Assembly: GCA_003535305.1 (NCBI GenBank)
Contig: DOHL01000065.1
Span: forward strand, 1-7,619
DNA from: Candidatus Acetothermia bacterium
Lineage (GTDB): Bacteria > Bipolaricaulota > Bipolaricaulia > UBA7950
DNA: 7,619 bases
Direction: 5' to 3'
Part shown: one piece after another, positions 1 through 5,338 of the stretch
How positions within the stretch are numbered: the first letter of the stretch is position 1
How the letters are laid out: each line of letters begins with the position of its first letter
Notes under the pieces: generated by a model
The model's database searches: none
What the model was told of the DNA's origin: nothing
The model's input: the letters and a program-made list of their open reading frames with translations, nothing else
Program-made: the position numbers and the translations under genes

Positions 1-18
1 GGAATTTCAACTGGATAT

Positions 19-170
19 TGTAGGGGCGTATTGCAATGGGCGGCACAGAGCCTTAAAATGGCGGCACATAGCCTTGGAATGGCGGCACAGAGCCTTGGAA
101 TCGCCCCTACAGGAACGGGCAGGCCCTGCACAATTACTGTGCAGGGCAGGCACGGGGGCCTGCCCCTACA
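19..170. repeat. Nested palindromic intergenic element
   Basis: A left end TGTAGGGGCG (19-28) is matched in inverted orientation by CGCCCCTACA (102-111). GCCCCTACA recurs at 162-170, so there is one left end and two possible right ends. An 8-bp perfect palindrome ATTGCAAT lies at 30-37. The right half holds GGGCAGGCC (117-125) paired with GGCCTGCCC (157-165). These enclose an inner hairpin, CCCTGCACA (124-132) with TGTGCAGGG (138-146), around a 5-nt loop. This resembles a small non-autonomous palindromic repeat (REP or MITE-like). No transposase and no clean target-site duplication are visible. No T-run follows any of the stems, so an intrinsic terminator is not supported on either strand. 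It lies downstream of the minus-strand CBS gene. Confidence 0.75.
35..98. repeat. 21-nt tandem repeat, three copies
   Basis: Three head-to-tail copies begin AATGG(G)CGGCACA and end GCCTT plus two bases. They lie at 35-56 (22 nt, one extra G), 57-77 and 78-98. Copies two and three differ at one base (CATAG versus CAGAG); the first ends AA instead of GG. The array is placed between the two arms of the TGTAGGGGCG palindrome, as if it expanded or was inserted at the palindrome centre. The plus frame through it happens to be open, but there is no start signal or recognisable protein. Confidence 0.8.
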
Positions 171-171
171 A

Positions 172-250
172 ACTCTGGACTCCGGGCTCTTGTCTTCTTA
201 ATTTCTGACTTCTATTTTCTAACTTCTGTTCTCTGTTCTCTATTCTCTTA
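172..250. repeat. Degenerate heptanucleotide (7-nt period) array
   Basis: Positions 195-250 divide exactly into eight 7-nt units: TTCTTAA, TTTCTGA, CTTCTAT, TTTCTAA, CTTCTGT, TCTCTGT, TCTCTAT and TCTCTTA. The consensus is roughly YYTCTRW. Three looser units precede them (ACTCTGG, ACTCCGG, GCTCTTG at 172-192), offset by two bases. The array is pyrimidine-rich on the plus strand and lies between the palindromic element and the 3' end of the CBS gene. It resembles the short tandemly repeated heptamers described in cyanobacteria, though membership of that group is not implied. No coding potential is seen. Confidence 0.75.
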
Positions 251-272
251 TGGGTTTACTGAATGCTTACCT

Positions 273-932
273 TTAATGCGTATCACTCGCTTCCAGCCCT
301 TGGTCTTCTGGGCTTTTATCTCTCGGCTTGCAACTCTTCTTTAATGCTCGATTTTTACGCAGTATCGTTTCCAATTCCGTTTGCAGTGCCTCTTTATCCT
401 TTATATCTTGCACCCGGATGATCGCTTCTTCGTATTGTTCATTCGCTGTTCCCTTACGTAATACACTGAGCACCTTCCCTTGAAACTGGTTGAGGACCTC
501 CAGCGCTCTGTAGAGATCATCAGTCTCCGGGCGGATTTTGATTGCGATCCGCATACTCCCCAGACCGATTCCCGCCATATCGGCAAGTGCCGCCAGCACA
601 TCGAGCTGGGTCAGAATTCCCACCAGTCGTTGGTCTTCCACTACAGGAAGGAGAACGAGCCGATTTGCATGCATAATCCACGCTGCTCTCTCTATCGTTT
701 CCGTGGGGGCAATGGCAAATCGAGTCGGCGTTGCCAGTTTCTCTGCCGGGGTTTCCCAATCCTCTATCTCTTTGAGCATTCCCTGAGAGACAAACCCGGC
801 AAGGAGAGCGTCCTGATCAATGACAAAGATCAATCCAAAGTTGTTCTCGTCCATGATCGCCTTGGCTTTATCGATTGGCGTATCAACGGAGACGGTGATC
901 ACGTCGCGCTGCATATAGTGAGAGACGTTCAT
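273..932 (-). CDS. CBS-CBS-ACT domain protein (AcuB-like)
   Basis: A 219-residue cytoplasmic protein with two CBS repeats (about residues 3-57 and 65-118), then an ACT-like domain (about 121-192, starting near GSMRIAIKI), then a charged tail rich in Lys, Arg, Asp and Glu. Each CBS repeat shows the usual pattern: a threonine/valine strand, an acidic-proline turn and an (A)xxxM helix, for example near residues 11-27 and 73-87. CBS pairs bind adenosine nucleotides such as AMP, ATP or SAM. The CBS-CBS-ACT order is that of AcuB-type proteins, whose biochemical role is poorly defined, so a ligand-sensing regulatory role is inference. The start ATG overlaps the stop of the upstream EF-G-like gene as ATGA. 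The purine-rich AGAGGA lies only about one base before the ATG, so translation probably depends on coupling to the upstream gene. The first residues match the usual N-terminus of CBS proteins, supporting this start. No membrane segment or signal peptide. Confidence 0.88.
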   Translation of the reverse strand: MNVSHYMQRDVITVSVDTPIDKAKAIMDENNFGLIFVIDQDALLAGFVSQGMLKEIEDWETPAEKLATPTRFAIAPTETIERAAWIMHANRLVLLPVVEDQRLVGILTQLDVLAALADMAGIGLGSMRIAIKIRPETDDLYRALEVLNQFQGKVLSVLRKGTANEQYEEAIIRVQDIKDKEALQTELETILRKNRALKKSCKPRDKSPEDQGLEASDTH

Positions 933-2893
933 TCCTCTTTTCTTTGGTTTATGATCTCTTGCTGTAGATTGGCGGGAACATTCTGATACTCGCCCGGTTC
1001 TATCTGGAACGTTGCTCGTCCTTGTGTAAGAGATTTGAGGTCAGGAGAATAAGTCTGCAGTTCGGCAAGCGGAACCTTTGCGTTGATTATGGTTATTTTA
1101 CCCAATGGTTCCATTCCGAGAATCTTTCCCCGCCGACCGTTCAAATCACTGATAATATCGCCGGTGTATATCTCAGGAGTTCGCACAGTCAAATTCACCG
1201 TCGGCTCTAATATTACAGGTTGAGCTTGTTCCATGGCCAGTTTGAATGCGCGACTCGCTGCAAGTTTGAATGCCAATTCCGAAGAATCGACAGGATGGGA
1301 TTTACCGTCAAATACAGCTACAGCAACATCGACTACTGGGAAATTAGCTAAAATACCCCGTTCCATTGCTTCGCAGACTCCCTTTTCTACACCGGGGATA
1401 TATTGTCCTGGAATCGAAGCTCCTTTGATTTCATTGATAAATTGGAACCCTTTATCGTGTCCCAGAGGTTCAATGCGCAAGGAGACTTCACCGAATTGAC
1501 CACGGCCGCCGCTCTGTTTTTTATGACGATACTGCGCAGTAGCTGTCTTCTGAATCGTCTCTTTATATGGAATGCGGGGACGATCAATATTAAGGGAAAC
1601 ATTATAGCGATTCTTAAGGCGTGCTATAAAAACATCGAGATGAGTATCTCCCATCCCCCACAGAATATTCTCATTGGTGACCGGATCACGCTCAAATTTA
1701 AGCGTTGTTTTCGTATTGACGAGTTCTTTTAGCGCCGTGCTCATCTTCTCCACATCAGGTTGGCTCTTTGGAATAACTGTCCGCGCATAACCTGGTTTAG
1801 GGAAAGAAGGAGTGGCAATAGGAGTATAATCGCTTTTTGCAGCAATAGTGGTAAAGAGATTCAGTGATTCCAGTTTTCCCAACGCTACTATCTCTCCTGG
1901 GCCGGCGCTTGTTGTCTTCTCTTCTTTCGTTCCGTTGAACGAGTAGATATCCTGCAACGTCTCTTTTTCCCCGGTGCGAAGATTAAAGCAGCTCGTCCCC
2001 GGCGATATGGAACCACTGAGAAGCTTGAGATAGCGCAATGGCCCTAAATATGGATCAACGGTTACATCGAAAACAAGGCCGGCGAGGTCGTCTTCCGCAG
2101 TAAAGGCAACTGCCGGAGTCAGCATGAGAAGAGTATCCATCAATAGCTCTATTCCGCTATCAGCAGAGACCGAACCGCACAACACCGCTGTTAATTCACC
2201 AGCGGCGATTCCTTGTTTAAGTGTTCCATAAAGTTCTTGTGGGCTGATCTCTTTCCCTTCCAGGAACTTCATCATCAGATCATCGTCAAGCGCGCATATT
2301 TCATCCAACATCGTTTCACGCCATTCGTTTACTTTCTCCTGCAGATGATCCGGCACATCTTTCTTTGAACTATCGTTAAAAAAGAGAGCTTTGTTGGTCA
2401 GTAGATCGACAAGGCCGACGAATTTTCCTTCCTCGATGATCGGAAGCTGCAGGGCAATGAATTTTCGCATAAATTCTTCTTTAAGCGAAGAGAGAATCTT
2501 ATCAAAATCAGCGTTCTCTCTATCCAGTTGATTGACAAATACGATCGCTGGTAACGACGATTCAGAGATTACCTCCCATGCCCGTTCCGTTACAACTTCT
2601 ATACCTTTTTCTGCATGAATGACGAGCAGATTGAGATCAGCAACGGTTACGCCCTTGTATAACTCTTCGATGAATTCTGCTCCCCCTGGTGTATCCAGGA
2701 TAGTGAACGGCGCGTTCTTCCATTGAAAAGAGCCGATCCCTAAATCGATGGAATAACCTTTTTCCTTTTCCTCTTTCGCTGAATCGAAAGAGACCTGCGT
2801 GGTAATTCCGCCCTTAGCAAGCATCATCGCCGCTAAAGTTGATTTCCCCGTATTAGAATGCCCTATCAAACAGATACTGCGCGCATTTTCCAT
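929..2893 (-). CDS. fusA2: EF-G-like translational GTPase (EF-G paralogue)
   Basis: A 654-residue protein with the five-domain order of elongation factor G, shorter than canonical EF-G (about 690-700). The G domain (1-265) has G1 GHSNTGKST (11-19), a KGYSI switch I segment (45-49) where EF-G has RGITI, G3 DTPGGAEF (67-74) and G4 NQLD (121-124). The G5-like GSVSA is at 240-244. Domain II is about 268-350, III about 366-440, IV about 445-560 (with SHPVDSSELAF near 532-542) and V about 563-645. Canonical EF-G has DTPGH with a GTPase-stimulating His, and NKxD in G4. Here Gly replaces the His and Gln the Lys. This fits the EF-G-like paralogue group rather than the main translocase. The role is unproven: ribosome-bound GTPase is inference. 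The start ATG has GGGAGGA seven bases upstream. It is first gene of an operon with the CBS-ACT gene, driven from a promoter at 2955-2983. Confidence 0.92.
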   Translation of the reverse strand: MENARSICLIGHSNTGKSTLAAMMLAKGGITTQVSFDSAKEEKEKGYSIDLGIGSFQWKNAPFTILDTPGGAEFIEELYKGVTVADLNLLVIHAEKGIEVVTERAWEVISESSLPAIVFVNQLDRENADFDKILSSLKEEFMRKFIALQLPIIEEGKFVGLVDLLTNKALFFNDSSKKDVPDHLQEKVNEWRETMLDEICALDDDLMMKFLEGKEISPQELYGTLKQGIAAGELTAVLCGSVSADSGIELLMDTLLMLTPAVAFTAEDDLAGLVFDVTVDPYLGPLRYLKLLSGSISPGTSCFNLRTGEKETLQDIYSFNGTKEEKTTSAGPGEIVALGKLESLNLFTTIAAKSDYTPIATPSFPKPGYARTVIPKSQPDVEKMSTALKELVNTKTTLKFERDPVTNENILWGMGDTHLDVFIARLKNRYNVSLNIDRPRIPYKETIQKTATAQYRHKKQSGGRGQFGEVSLRIEPLGHDKGFQFINEIKGASIPGQYIPGVEKGVCEAMERGILANFPVVDVAVAVFDGKSHPVDSSELAFKLAASRAFKLAMEQAQPVILEPTVNLTVRTPEIYTGDIISDLNGRRGKILGMEPLGKITIINAKVPLAELQTYSPDLKSLTQGRATFQIEPGEYQNVPANLQQEIINQRKEE

Positions 2894-2954
2894 ACTCCAA
2901 TCCTCCCAAAAACTGCGTAGAGCACTAAACTCGTTTATCTTATCTTAGCGCAGA

Positions 2955-2983
2955 AGTATAACATGATTATGGTTGTATAACAA
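2955..2983 (-). promoter_or_regulatory. Sigma70-type promoter of the EF-G-like/CBS operon
   Basis: On the minus strand, -35 TTGTTA (2978-2983, 4/6) is followed by a 17-nt spacer and -10 TATACT (2955-2960, 5/6). A TG one base upstream of the -10 gives an extended -10. The predicted start near 2948 leaves a leader of about 55 nt that contains the GGGAGGA ribosome binding site (2901-2907). The -35 lies inside the inverted repeat GTTGTATAACAAC (2972-2984). Confidence 0.6.
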
Positions 2984-3021
2984 CTATCGCTATCGGCAAT
3001 GATAGTTGACATGCACGTCAA
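2972..3021. promoter_or_regulatory. Cluster of inverted repeats between divergent promoters (candidate operator)
   Basis: Three overlapping dyads are visible. GTTGT-ATA-ACAAC lies at 2972-2984. CAACTATC (2981-2988) pairs perfectly with GATAGTTG (3001-3008) across 12 nt. TTGACATGCACGTCAA at 3006-3021 is a 16-nt palindrome with a single mismatched symmetric pair. The outer two cover the -35 boxes of the divergent promoters, and the middle dyad touches both. A dimeric regulator controlling both directions would explain this; no regulator gene is in the window, so this is inference. Confidence 0.45.
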
Positions 3022-3032
3022 TGTGGAATAAT
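3006..3032 (+). promoter_or_regulatory. Sigma70-type promoter of the archease gene
   Basis: A perfect -35 TTGACA (3006-3011) is followed after 15 nt by AATAAT (3027-3032, 5/6). TG at 3024-3025 gives an extended -10 that can compensate for the short spacer. The predicted start near 3039 leaves a leader of about 70 nt before the ATG at 3110. Confidence 0.6.
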
Positions 3033-3093
3033 CTCCCAACGTGCAAATTACCTTTGTTGCGAAGCAAGACCGCAGGTTATTCGACCGGAGGTC

Positions 3094-3100
3094 AAAGGAG
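3094..3100 (+). promoter_or_regulatory. Ribosome binding site fixing the archease start
   Basis: AAAGGAG lies nine bases before the ATG at 3110. The frame is also open upstream to a GTG at 3041, but that codon lacks a Shine-Dalgarno sequence and sits essentially at the predicted transcription start. Archease homology begins only after 3110, so the ATG is preferred. Confidence 0.75.
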
Positions 3101-3109
3101 TTATCTTCC

Positions 3110-3550
3110 ATGGCGAAATCTGACAGTGGCTGGTACGAATATATTGATCATACAGCAGATATCTGTTTGCGCGGGATAGGAGAGACGCTTGAAGAAGCGT
3201 TTATCCAGGGAGCGCGGGCGATGTTCACGCTGATGCTTGATATTGAAACGATACTTCCCCAGGAGGACCTCGACATAAGATGTCAGGCGATCAGCATGGA
3301 CTTATTATTTGTTGAGTGGTTAAGTGAGCTGCTGGCGCAAAAAGATATAACCGGTCTTTATTTTTCTTCCTTTCGCGTGCAGATCATCGATCACGAGGAT
3401 CTATTTGTGTTGACAGGGGAAGTGCGTGGGGAAAGGTTGGATCAAGCGCGACATCATCCTAAATTAGAGGTCAAAGCAGTGACTTACTGCGGATTACACG
3501 TGGGCAGAAAAGGAGATAAATTCATTGCCCAATGTGTAGTTGATGTATAG
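3110..3550 (+). CDS. Archease (RtcB RNA-ligase activating protein)
   Basis: A 146-residue protein of the archease family (MTH1598/TM1083 type, Pfam PF01951). Archease promotes guanylylation and multiple turnover of the RNA ligase RtcB, which joins tRNA halves or repairs broken RNA. Family features seen are an N-terminal YEYIDHTADICLRG (9-22), where the DHTAD aspartates include a metal ligand in characterised members. A helix follows (ETLEEAFIQGARAMF, 25-39), then a hydrophobic helix ending in EWLSELL (69-75). Near the C-terminus are KAVTYCGLHV (122-131) and the terminal VVDV with its conserved Asp. The family usually has His after KAVTY; here it is Cys127. No rtcB is present in the window, so its partner must be elsewhere or absent. 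It has its own promoter divergent from the EF-G-like gene, and is followed by a 265-nt repeat-rich gap before cysS. Confidence 0.9.
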   Translation: MAKSDSGWYEYIDHTADICLRGIGETLEEAFIQGARAMFTLMLDIETILPQEDLDIRCQAISMDLLFVEWLSELLAQKDITGLYFSSFRVQIIDHEDLFVLTGEVRGERLDQARHHPKLEVKAVTYCGLHVGRKGDKFIAQCVVDV

Positions 3551-3587
3551 TAAAGGTTCAAGGCCTGCCCCCGGCCGCAGGCCCAGG

Positions 3588-3636
3588 GGATCGAGGATCA
3601 AGGATCGAGGATCAAGGATCGAGGTTCGAGGTTGGC
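3588..3636. repeat. Heptanucleotide array GGATCRA
   Basis: Seven consecutive 7-nt units run GGATCGA, GGATCAA, GGATCGA, GGATCAA, GGATCGA, GGTTCGA and a decayed GGTTGGC. The first five alternate regularly, giving a 14-nt higher-order period and suggesting recent expansion by slippage of a two-unit block. Confidence 0.85.
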
Positions 3637-3646
3637 AATCGAAGAA

Positions 3647-3705
3647 GTTCTACGTTCTATGTTCAACTTCGAACACGTCGAACTTCTTAACGTAGAACGT
3701 AGAAC
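3647..3705. repeat. 17-bp hairpin made of opposed heptads
   Basis: GTTCTACGTTCTATGTT (3647-3663) pairs with AACGTAGAACGTAGAAC (3689-3705) over 17 positions with one G-T wobble, leaving a 25-nt loop. The loop itself contains TTCGA (3668-3672) facing TCGAA (3678-3682). AAGAAGTTC (3642-3650) with GAACTTCTT (3680-3688) is a competing 9-bp pairing. The left arm reads as GTTCTAC, GTTCTAT, GTTCAAC heptads and the right arm as GTAGAAC, GTAGAAC, ATAGAAT. The hairpin therefore arises from heptad arrays in opposite orientations. No T-run follows, so a classical terminator is unlikely. Confidence 0.8.
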
Positions 3706-3730
3706 ATAGAATCTCTTGAACCTTCTTTCA

Positions 3731-3758
3731 CCTCAACCCATTACTCATCACTCATCAC
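3731..3758. repeat. Short heptad run before cysS
   Basis: CCTCAAC, CCATTAC, TCATCAC and TCATCAC follow one another in 7-nt register; the last two are identical. The run extends the 7-nt periodicity of the spacer to about 57 nt before the cysS start. Confidence 0.55.
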
Positions 3759-3815
3759 CTTCTTTCTTCGCAACAAGCGCGTCAACAGATTATAATAGAT
3801 GAAGGAGGAAAAGAG

Positions 3816-5285
3816 ATGTTTAAACTCTATAATACCTTAACGCGTAAGGTTGAGCCGTTTCAGCCTCAGGACGGCAATACAGTCAAGATGTACGTCTGTG
3901 GGCCTACTGTCTATGATTATTTGCATATCGGTAACTTGCGACCGCTCATTGTGTACAATGCCCTCCGTCGCTATATGGAGATATTCAAAGGATGGAAGGT
4001 GATCTATGTTCAGAACATCACCGATATCGACGATAAGATTATCGATCGCGCCGTTACTGAAGGGCAAGATACCGTTGAAATAGCTGCCAAGTACACCGAC
4101 GCCTACTTTAAGTTGCTCTCTGCGCTCGATCTCTCTCCTGCAGACCACAACCCGCGGGCTACCGATTATATTGCAGAAATGATAAAGCTCATCGCCACAT
4201 TGCTCGATAAAGGATATGCCTATGAGCAAGACGGCAACGTCTATTTCCGCGTTACAAAGTTCGCTCAATACGGCAAGCTTTCCCGGCGCTCTGTAGAAGA
4301 TCTCCAGCAAGGAGCACGGATTGCAGTAAACGAGAAGAAGGAAAATCCAGCTGATTTCACTCTGTGGAAGGCGTCAAAAACAGGCGAACCGCAATGGGAT
4401 AGTCCATGGGGCGCAGGGCGACCGGGCTGGCATTCTGAATGTGTTGTTATGGCACAAAAATTTCTCGGCGAGACGATCGATATCCACGCAGGCGGCAACG
4501 ATCTGATCTTTCCCCATCATGAGAATGAGATTATCCAAGCAGAGGCAGTAACAGGGAAGACCTTCGCTCGTTTCTGGCTCCATAACGGGATGCTCACTAC
4601 CAGAGGGGCAGAGATGCACAAATCACATGGAAACTTTGTCTATGCGCATCAAGTGATAAAGAAATTCACCGCTGAGACGATCCACTACTTTTATCTTACG
4701 CGCCATTATCGTAAACCATTTGATTATAGCGAAGAAGCCCTGGAAGAGGCTAAGAAAGCTGTTTGGCGTGTGAATAATCTGCTCGATAATATCGAAGCTG
4801 AATTCTCTTCATCACATATTGCGAAGCAAGACCAGACGTCAGAGAAATCTGATAGCGCTAACTCTTATAGAAACAATTTTCTGCAACGATTATCACAACT
4901 AAAGCAACAGTACATCACAGCGATGGATAATGACTTTGGCTCTGTCGATGCTATCGCCGCAGTTCAGGAGATTGTGAGAGAAGCGAATCGTTTCCACATT
5001 AGAGCGACCGGCGATGATCGGTATGCATTACAAGATGCAGTTGCGCTGATCCGTTCTCTTGGCCTTCCGCTCAGTCTTTTCCAGCGACGAGAACGAACAG
5101 AGATCGGGCGCGAGGAAGAATTACTGCATCTCCTCATCGATCTTCGGCAACGATTACGCGAGAAAAAGGACTTTGCGCTTGGAGACAAGATCCGCCAAGA
5201 TCTCGCTCAACTCGGGTTCATATTGAAAGACACCCCTCAGGGGACGACTGTCGTATCAACAACACAGACCGATCAGTTAAAATAG
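3816..5285 (+). CDS. cysS: Cysteinyl-tRNA synthetase
   Basis: A 489-residue class I aminoacyl-tRNA synthetase that charges tRNA-Cys with cysteine in the cytoplasm; most bacterial CysRS are about 460-480 residues. The N-terminus has YVCGPTVYDYLHIGN (26-40) with the HIGH-type motif HIGN at 37-40. The zinc site that selects cysteine is intact: Cys28, Cys209 (GWHSEC), His234 and Glu238 (FPHHENE). TDIDDKII (69-76) and GGNDLIFPHHENE (226-238) are family signatures. The KMSKS loop is odd: it reads EMHKS (266-270) then HGNF, so the first Lys is Glu and the first Ser is His, while the second Lys (269) is kept. A Ser/Lys/Asp-rich stretch (331-350) begins the C-terminal helical region. AAGGAGG lies seven bases before the ATG, a strong start. 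csaB follows after 53 nt on the same strand. Confidence 0.96.
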   Translation: MFKLYNTLTRKVEPFQPQDGNTVKMYVCGPTVYDYLHIGNLRPLIVYNALRRYMEIFKGWKVIYVQNITDIDDKIIDRAVTEGQDTVEIAAKYTDAYFKLLSALDLSPADHNPRATDYIAEMIKLIATLLDKGYAYEQDGNVYFRVTKFAQYGKLSRRSVEDLQQGARIAVNEKKENPADFTLWKASKTGEPQWDSPWGAGRPGWHSECVVMAQKFLGETIDIHAGGNDLIFPHHENEIIQAEAVTGKTFARFWLHNGMLTTRGAEMHKSHGNFVYAHQVIKKFTAETIHYFYLTRHYRKPFDYSEEALEEAKKAVWRVNNLLDNIEAEFSSSHIAKQDQTSEKSDSANSYRNNFLQRLSQLKQQYITAMDNDFGSVDAIAAVQEIVREANRFHIRATGDDRYALQDAVALIRSLGLPLSLFQRRERTEIGREEELLHLLIDLRQRLREKKDFALGDKIRQDLAQLGFILKDTPQGTTVVSTTQTDQLK

Positions 5286-5296
5286 GCGCTAAGTTC

Positions 5297-5304
5297 GGGG
5301 GGGG
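5297..5304 (+). repeat. Run of eight G upstream of csaB
   Basis: Eight consecutive G lie in the 53-nt cysS-csaB gap, 34 nt before the csaB ATG. Such tracts are prone to slippage. It is outside any reading frame, so length change could affect only transcription or the leader. No convincing promoter brackets it. Confidence 0.8.
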
Positions 5305-5338
5305 ATGGGCAAAGGTATAGTACGGAAAAGGGAATAAA

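Larger units (their letters stand above)
3553..3724. repeat. Repeat element bounded by 10-bp inverted repeats
   Basis: AAGGTTCAAG (3553-3562) and CTTGAACCTT (3715-3724) are perfect inverted repeats enclosing most of the archease-cysS spacer. Inside, in order, are a GC-rich hairpin, GGCCTGC (3562-3568) with GCAGGCC (3577-3583), a heptad array, and a long hairpin. GGCCTGCCCC (3562-3571) also occurs at 157-166 in the first spacer. In both places the GC-rich palindrome precedes a heptad array in the same orientation. No ORF and no transposase. No T-tract follows the GC stem, so termination after archease is uncertain. Confidence 0.6.

Noticed and set aside
1..201. Open plus-strand frame through the 21-nt repeats, giving a 7-residue protein repeat
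   Set aside because: The repeat unit is a multiple of three, so the frame stays open trivially. There is no ribosome binding site or recognisable family, and the frame runs through palindromes into the heptad array.
480..986. 168-codon plus-strand ORF
   Set aside because: Antisense shadow of the CBS-ACT gene and the end of the EF-G-like gene, both of which have clear family homology.
3041..3109. GTG start extending archease by 23 residues
   Set aside because: No Shine-Dalgarno, no family similarity in the extension, and it coincides with the predicted transcription start.
3562..3583. Rho-independent terminator after archease
   Set aside because: The 7-bp GC stem has no T-tract after it; the sequence continues purine-rich.
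3588..3636. CRISPR-like array
   Set aside because: Units of 7 nt have no spacers between them and no cas genes are present; it is a simple tandem repeat.
3767..3796. Promoter TTCGCA-18 nt-TATAAT before cysS
   Set aside because: The -10 is perfect, but transcription would begin near 3803, inside the Shine-Dalgarno (3802-3808). The -35 is weak. A chance TATAAT is more likely, though a very short leader is not excluded.
5316..5321. TATAGT as a csaB -10 box with the G-run in its spacer
   Set aside because: No acceptable -35 at 15-19 nt, and the start would fall in the ribosome binding site.
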